Shown in pieces: positions 60,326 to 64,000 of a stretch of 64,000 nucleotides of DNA. The first letter of the stretch is position 1. Every line of letters starts with the position of its first letter. Below the pieces are notes generated by a model, which was not told the origin of the DNA, made no database searches, and worked only from the letters and a program-made list of their open reading frames with translations. Source of the stretch: Bacillota bacterium (lineage in GTDB: Bacteria; Bacillota; Clostridia; Christensenellales; SZUA-584); contig JAEWCC010000029.1 of assembly GCA_023390815.1 (NCBI GenBank), positions 4,576-68,575 of the forward strand, in the 5' to 3' direction. The position numbers and the translations under genes were made by a program.

Positions 60326-61609
60326 ATGCGAAAAATTCAAAGCAAGTATATCAAGATCGCGATCGTCGTGGTGATTACCGGTGCGGTGCTGTACGCCATC
60401 ATGAACATCATCGACAATGTCGGACTCGTATGGAACAGTCTGGGTACAGCGATCCGTTTCATTCTGGGGATACTCGCTCCGGTGATCATCGGATTTGTGA
60501 TCGCGTTTTTGCTGGCAAGACCATCGGCATTTTTTATGCGCCTCATCTGCCGTATCCGCTTCTTTTCAAAACACATCAGGCCCGCGCGTACGATCGGCGT
60601 ATTGCTCGCATTCGTCGTGCTCATCGGGCTGCTGGCGCTGTTCTTCTATCTGATGGTGCCGGGTGTCGTGCAAAGCGTCAGCGGCATCACGAACGAAATG
60701 CCCAAATACGCTGAATCTGTGGATACGGTCTTGAACGATCTGAGCAAAGACCCCACCGTAATCCAAATATGCGACTTTATCGGCTTTGATGTGACAAAAG
60801 CCAGCTCCACCAGCGCGCTGCTCACTGAGTACTGGTCGGACATCGCCGGATTTCTCAAAGGGCTGGCAGGGTCCGCATTCGGGTTTATTGTAAACACCGG
60901 GGTGTTCCTGTATAACTTTGTACTCGGCCTGTTTTTCTCCGTCTATATGCTGCTGTTCAAAGACGAGCTGAAAAGCCAGCTTCGTACGCTGTCACGCAAT
61001 GTGTTCCGTAAGTCGCATTACCGGCTCATGTTCGCCATCGACATCATGGACGATATGTTCTACCGGTTTCTTGTGGGAAAAGGAATCTGCTCGCTGGCAG
61101 TCGGTATCCTGACCTTTGCGGTCTGCGCGCTGCTGGGCTTCAAATACGCCCCTCTGATCAGCCTGATTATCGCGGTAACCAATATGATCCCCACATTCGG
61201 GCCGTTCATCGGCGCGGTTCCCGCCTTGCTGCTGTCCCTGATGACTGCCCCCGCGTACGCGCTGTATATGGTCATTATACTCATCGGCGTGCAGCTCGTG
61301 GATGGTAACATCATCGGCCCGCGTGTGCTGGGCGAGTCGATGGGGCTCAACGGCTTTTGGATCATGTTTTCGATCATCATCATGGGCGCGCTGTTCGGCG
61401 TCACAGGCATGCTGATTGCGGCACCGCTGTTTGCCGTGCTGCGCATATTAATGAAAAACTGGATTTACCACAGAAACCATGAGGTATTGGAAGGCGAAGC
61501 GGAATTCCACGCGAGCATGGAACGCTTCCACCAGTGGACCACAAAGAAGAAAAAGACATCAAAAGATGTCAAAGCGGAAGCACCGGATAATAAAGACGGC
61601 AAAGCCTGA
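60326..61609 (+). CDS. AI-2E family transporter
   Basis: A 427-residue membrane protein with about eight helices. Conserved AI-2E (UPF0118) stretches: FVIAFLLARPSAFF, LLGFKYAPLISLIIAVTNMIPTFGPFIGAVPA, and QLVDGNIIGPRVLGESMGLNGFWIMFSIIIMGALFGVTGMLIAAPL (quoted in part). The C-terminal ~45 residues are Lys-rich and cytoplasmic. Members export small molecules or Na+; the name does not prove an autoinducer role. Confidence 0.93.
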   Translation: MRKIQSKYIKIAIVVVITGAVLYAIMNIIDNVGLVWNSLGTAIRFILGILAPVIIGFVIAFLLARPSAFFMRLICRIRFFSKHIRPARTIGVLLAFVVLIGLLALFFYLMVPGVVQSVSGITNEMPKYAESVDTVLNDLSKDPTVIQICDFIGFDVTKASSTSALLTEYWSDIAGFLKGLAGSAFGFIVNTGVFLYNFVLGLFFSVYMLLFKDELKSQLRTLSRNVFRKSHYRLMFAIDIMDDMFYRFLVGKGICSLAVGILTFAVCALLGFKYAPLISLIIAVTNMIPTFGPFIGAVPALLLSLMTAPAYALYMVIILIGVQLVDGNIIGPRVLGESMGLNGFWIMFSIIIMGALFGVTGMLIAAPLFAVLRILMKNWIYHRNHEVLEGEAEFHASMERFHQWTTKKKKTSKDVKAEAPDNKDGKA

Positions 61610-61651
61610 TAAGGAATAAAGCGAGAATTCATATCATTGCGAATGAATAGA

Positions 61652-61686
61652 AGAGGCGGCATCTGCATCAGATTGCCGCCTCATTT
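61652..61686. terminator. Hairpin between convergent genes
   Basis: GAGGCGGCA and TGCCGCCTC enclose TCTGCATCAGAT. Neither side has a long T run (ATTTCAT on plus, TTCTATTC on minus), so efficiency is uncertain; position suggests a shared terminator. Confidence 0.6.
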
Positions 61687-61697
61687 CATGGGTCTAT

Positions 61698-62696
61698 TTA
61701 CTTCTTCTTGATATTGATGCTGCCCGATACGGTTTCCAGTGTAACGGATGCGCCGCCGCCGTTGCATTCGCCGGAGACCTTGTCGCCTACGATGCCGCCC
61801 TGGGCGTTACCGCTCACCAGGCGGTCGAAATCGCACTGGATGCCGCCCGAGGTGGTGCTGGCGTACAGGTCGAACGCGGCCTCACCGTTGAGGTAGACGT
61901 TCAGGGTTCCGCTGGTGATATTGACTTTGATCGGCTCAATATCCTTCTGGGAGAGGTCCACCGTCACGCCACCGGAGGTATTGCTGATATCGAGCGCACC
62001 GGTTACATCAGTAATGTTGATACGGCCCGAGGTGCAGTGTACGGTTGCGGGAGCTTTCGTATCCCGGATGTCGATGTCGCCGGACTGGCAAGTCGAGCGC
62101 ACGCTGGCGAATTCCGAGTTCTCGATACGCACGGCACCCGAGGCGGTCCCGATGTCGAGCGCCCCGCCCGTGACATCGCTGATTTGCACTTTGCCGCTTG
62201 CGCAGGCTACCGAAACATTGCCGAGGGCCAGCTGTTGCACCACCGTATCCGCCGAGGCCGCCGATACACCGAGGTTCAGCCCGGAATCCTCCGGAATGGT
62301 AACGACGATATCGATATCAACCCAGTTGAAGAATGTACTGTCAATGTCCAGCTTGACGCTGAGCTTTCCGGCTTCGTTGGTGACCCGGAGGTACTCATCC
62401 TTTTGCTCAGGCGTCCACAGGCTGCCGGTCATCTCCACCTTGGCTTCGTCACCCGGCTTTACGGTTACGTTGCCCGAGGCGCAGTCCACCGTCAGCGTAG
62501 ATACGCCGTTCAAGTCAAGCTCATGCGTTTCGTCCACGGTGACGCGGCTGCCGCTGAAGAGGCCGAAGAAATTTGAAACATGATTCCCGTCGCGATTTGC
62601 CTGGGCATAGAAGACCCCTACGACGATACCGGCTCCGATCAAGCACACCAGCAGGACACCGGTCACAATCAATACAACTTTTTTGGTATTACTCAC
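61698..62696 (-). CDS. DUF4097 (adhesin-like beta-helix) membrane-anchored protein
   Basis: A 332-residue protein: membrane helix at residues ~7-30, then a DUF4097 right-handed beta structure with repeated GDI/GTV-type turns such as TASGAVRIENSEF, TCQSGDIDIRDT, TSGRINITDV and TSGGVTVDLS. GTG start at 62696, eight bases after AGGAGG, overlapping the DUF1700 stop by eight bases. Third gene of the PadR-DUF1700-DUF4097 set, often seen in Firmicutes envelope-stress loci. Confidence 0.9.
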   Translation of the reverse strand: MSNTKKVVLIVTGVLLVCLIGAGIVVGVFYAQANRDGNHVSNFFGLFSGSRVTVDETHELDLNGVSTLTVDCASGNVTVKPGDEAKVEMTGSLWTPEQKDEYLRVTNEAGKLSVKLDIDSTFFNWVDIDIVVTIPEDSGLNLGVSAASADTVVQQLALGNVSVACASGKVQISDVTGGALDIGTASGAVRIENSEFASVRSTCQSGDIDIRDTKAPATVHCTSGRINITDVTGALDISNTSGGVTVDLSQKDIEPIKVNITSGTLNVYLNGEAAFDLYASTTSGGIQCDFDRLVSGNAQGGIVGDKVSGECNGGGASVTLETVSGSINIKKK

Positions 62697-63261
62697 GGTC
62701 TTTTCCTCCTTTAATTCTTTCTGCAATACTGTTAAGGAACAACATGTTCCCTTTCTTAAACAATTTTCCGAGCTGCATCAGGCCGATAAAACCCAGCACG
62801 CTCATAGCGAGCAGCGATATACTTGCCATAATGCCAAACCACCCGACAAACACACCCACCGTACCAAAGAACGCGATCGAAAACCCGAGCGCCGCGATCG
62901 CCCCGAGGCCGATGGCGCATACCGCAATGTACAGTGCCGAAATGACGATATACCCGGTAACCACCACAAACACGACGTATAAAAAATCGATGATGCCTAG
63001 CCCTGCCGACGAAAAGAATGCTTTGGCCATATTCTTTGCCGACTTCTCACGGTTCGCGGTCTCAATATACTTCTGAACGGAATATTCCTTCGCGAGCTTT
63101 TTGGGATCTCCCAGCCGGGCACAGAGTTCCTGCTCGCTTCCGCCTTCCTGCGCGGCGCATGTGAAGTACTCTTCAAAATCCGCGAGGATATCGCCGATCT
63201 CCTCTTTAGGCAGCTTCGTCAGGCCATCGGCAAGCTGCTTCATAAACACCTGCTTATTCAA
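62689..63261 (-). CDS. DUF1700 membrane protein
   Basis: A 190-residue protein. The N-terminal ~75 residues are the DUF1700 helical module (FMKQLADGLTKLPKEEIGDILADFEEYF...LGDPKKLAKEY), followed by three to four membrane helices. TTG start at 63261, seven bases after GGAGGT, overlapping the padR stop. Cotranslated with PadR and DUF4097; role unknown. Confidence 0.92.
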   Translation of the reverse strand: MNKQVFMKQLADGLTKLPKEEIGDILADFEEYFTCAAQEGGSEQELCARLGDPKKLAKEYSVQKYIETANREKSAKNMAKAFFSSAGLGIIDFLYVVFVVVTGYIVISALYIAVCAIGLGAIAALGFSIAFFGTVGVFVGWFGIMASISLLAMSVLGFIGLMQLGKLFKKGNMLFLNSIAERIKGGKDRE

Positions 63262-63577
63262 TCGCGTTACCTCCTCCCAATACGGCGTTTACGCCGTGAA
63301 TAAATGCGGTCCAGTCCTGCAGGAAATCCTGCCTCGTCTGCTCTCCCTTATCGGTGAGCTGATAGTACTTGCGCGGCGGCCCCTCGCGCGATTCCTCCAG
63401 ATACGTATTGACGTATCCCTCATTCTTGAGCCTGCGCAGCAGCGGATAGATCGTGCCCTCGGATATCTCGATATTCTTGGATATCTCAGCGACCAGCTCA
63501 TATCCGTAGCGGTCGTTCGTCTTCAGCAGCGACAGCACGCAAAGCTCCAGCACGCCCTTTTTGAGTTGAATGTTCAA
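63254..63577 (-). CDS. PadR-family transcriptional regulator
   Basis: A 107-residue winged-helix regulator: KKGVLELCVLSLLKTNDRYGYELVAEIS, EGTIYPLLRRLKNEGYV and GPPRKYYQLTDKG are PadR signatures. TTG start at 63577 after GGAGGGG. It probably represses its own operon through the repeats at the promoter. Effector unknown. Confidence 0.94.
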   Translation of the reverse strand: MNIQLKKGVLELCVLSLLKTNDRYGYELVAEISKNIEISEGTIYPLLRRLKNEGYVNTYLEESREGPPRKYYQLTDKGEQTRQDFLQDWTAFIHGVNAVLGGGNAIE

Positions 63578-63606
63578 TGAATCCCCTCCTTTGCTTTAAC
63601 AGTTAC

Positions 63607-63647
63607 ATCATAGCACACGGTACCTTACATTGCAATATACCTTGTAA
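63607..63647 (-). promoter_or_regulatory. Promoter of the padR operon with 17-bp-spaced direct repeats
   Basis: Minus strand: TTGCAA (63635-63630), 17-base spacer, TATGAT (63612-63607). TACCTTACAT (63621-63630) and TACCTTGTAA (63638-63647) are direct repeats 17 bp apart that flank the -35 box, a likely PadR-binding region. Confidence 0.68.
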
Positions 63648-63833
63648 GATATTCTTGCTCTTTTTTGCCGTTCGTTGCCCTTTTATCAATAGAGCGCAAA
63701 GGGAAAGCGATGTCAGTCGTTGGCGCGTCTCCAGTAGCAGAAAATTAATCAATCTAACATACAAGCGCTTGTTGTAAAACCATGGGTTTTGTGGCATCAT
63801 AAAAAGAGGGAATTTACGGAAGGAGTAATGTCC

Positions 63834-64000
63834 ATGGAATGCAACATCATGATTGTCAAGATCGGTGAGAGAAGGAAGAAATCGCCCGAGGTGCAGGAGG
63901 TGCTATCGAAGTTCGGCTGCTCAATCAAGACCCGACTGGGTCTGCACGAAACGGGAGACGTATGCAGCGAGGAAGGCGTACTCGTACTGCAGCTGACGGG
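63834..64000 (+). CDS. ACT-like small protein, similar to putative iron-only hydrogenase system regulators (cut by window edge)
   Basis: The first 55 residues are visible: ECNIMIVKIGERRKK, then EVLSKFGCSIKTRLGLHE and CSEEGVLVLQLTG. The pattern V-x3-L-x3-G-x3-x-R-x-G and a strand near the end resemble the short ACT-like TM1266-type proteins often named iron-only hydrogenase system regulators. AAGGAG is eight bases before the ATG at 63834 (an in-frame ATG at 63828 is too close to it). No hydrogenase maturation gene is visible beside it, so the link to the hyd operon 10 kb away is a guess. Confidence 0.6.
   Translation, partial: MECNIMIVKIGERRKKSPEVQEVLSKFGCSIKTRLGLHETGDVCSEEGVLVLQLT

Overview
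The window looks like a chromosomal segment of an anaerobic, endospore-forming member of the Clostridia with mid-range GC content. The evidence is the complete spoIIIAA-AH operon, sigG, a YlmC/YmxH-type gene, a Ku/LigD repair set, an NADH-linked multi-subunit [FeFe]-hydrogenase with a perfect Rex operator, a K+-dependent membrane pyrophosphatase, and strong Shine-Dalgarno sites with frequent TTG/GTG starts. I found no rRNA, tRNA, CRISPR array, prophage or insertion sequence. I do not name a species.

Layout. 1-2.6 kb (minus): two-component pair (kinase cut by the window edge), pgeF, nrdR, ylmC-like. 2.8-5.5 kb (plus): four polytopic membrane proteins, at least three of the CBO0543 family, lying between ylmC and sigG, which are usually neighbours. 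5.55-17.4 kb (minus): sigG, then one long run read as spoIIIAA-AH, Asp23/amaP/DUF2273, nusB, a TsaD paralogue, folD, xseA, xseB and ispA. 17.5-27.5 kb: lipoproteins, a peptidoglycan-binding-domain protein, a three-gene NHEJ operon (ku, LigD ligase, LigD polymerase), an amino-acid ABC transporter, an EamA transporter and a MarR regulator followed by a 51-residue membrane protein. 27.6-29.6 kb: hppA.

29.7-41.3 kb: nine tightly packed minus-strand genes (malic enzyme, CoA-acylating aldehyde dehydrogenase, sucC, sucD, acoA, acoB, acoC, lpdA, larA) opposite a divergent GntR/FadR regulator. A palindrome of PdhR/FadR type, TAATGGTCGTACCATTA, sits on the predicted start point of the nine-gene operon. 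Read together, the genes could take a racemised 2-hydroxy acid such as malate, or acetoin, to acetyl-CoA and then to ATP or an aldehyde. 41.4-46.6 kb: DUF4956, a VTC-type polyphosphate polymerase and a lamin-tail/CotH kinase gene split by an A10 tract. 46.9-48.0 kb: two related zinc-ribbon membrane proteins.

48.3-53.3 kb (plus): hydC, a GHKL ATPase, a 2Fe-2S protein, hydB and hydA behind a Rex site and a CRP/FNR-like palindrome. 53.5-64 kb: DUF2284 protein, a block of REP-like palindromes carrying decayed copies of the 3' end of the flavodiiron gene, that flavodiiron gene, thiI with its cysteine desulfurase, a zinc-ribbon protein, a NUDIX hydrolase, an AI-2E family transporter, the PadR-DUF1700-DUF4097 operon, and the start of a small ACT-like protein cut by the window edge.
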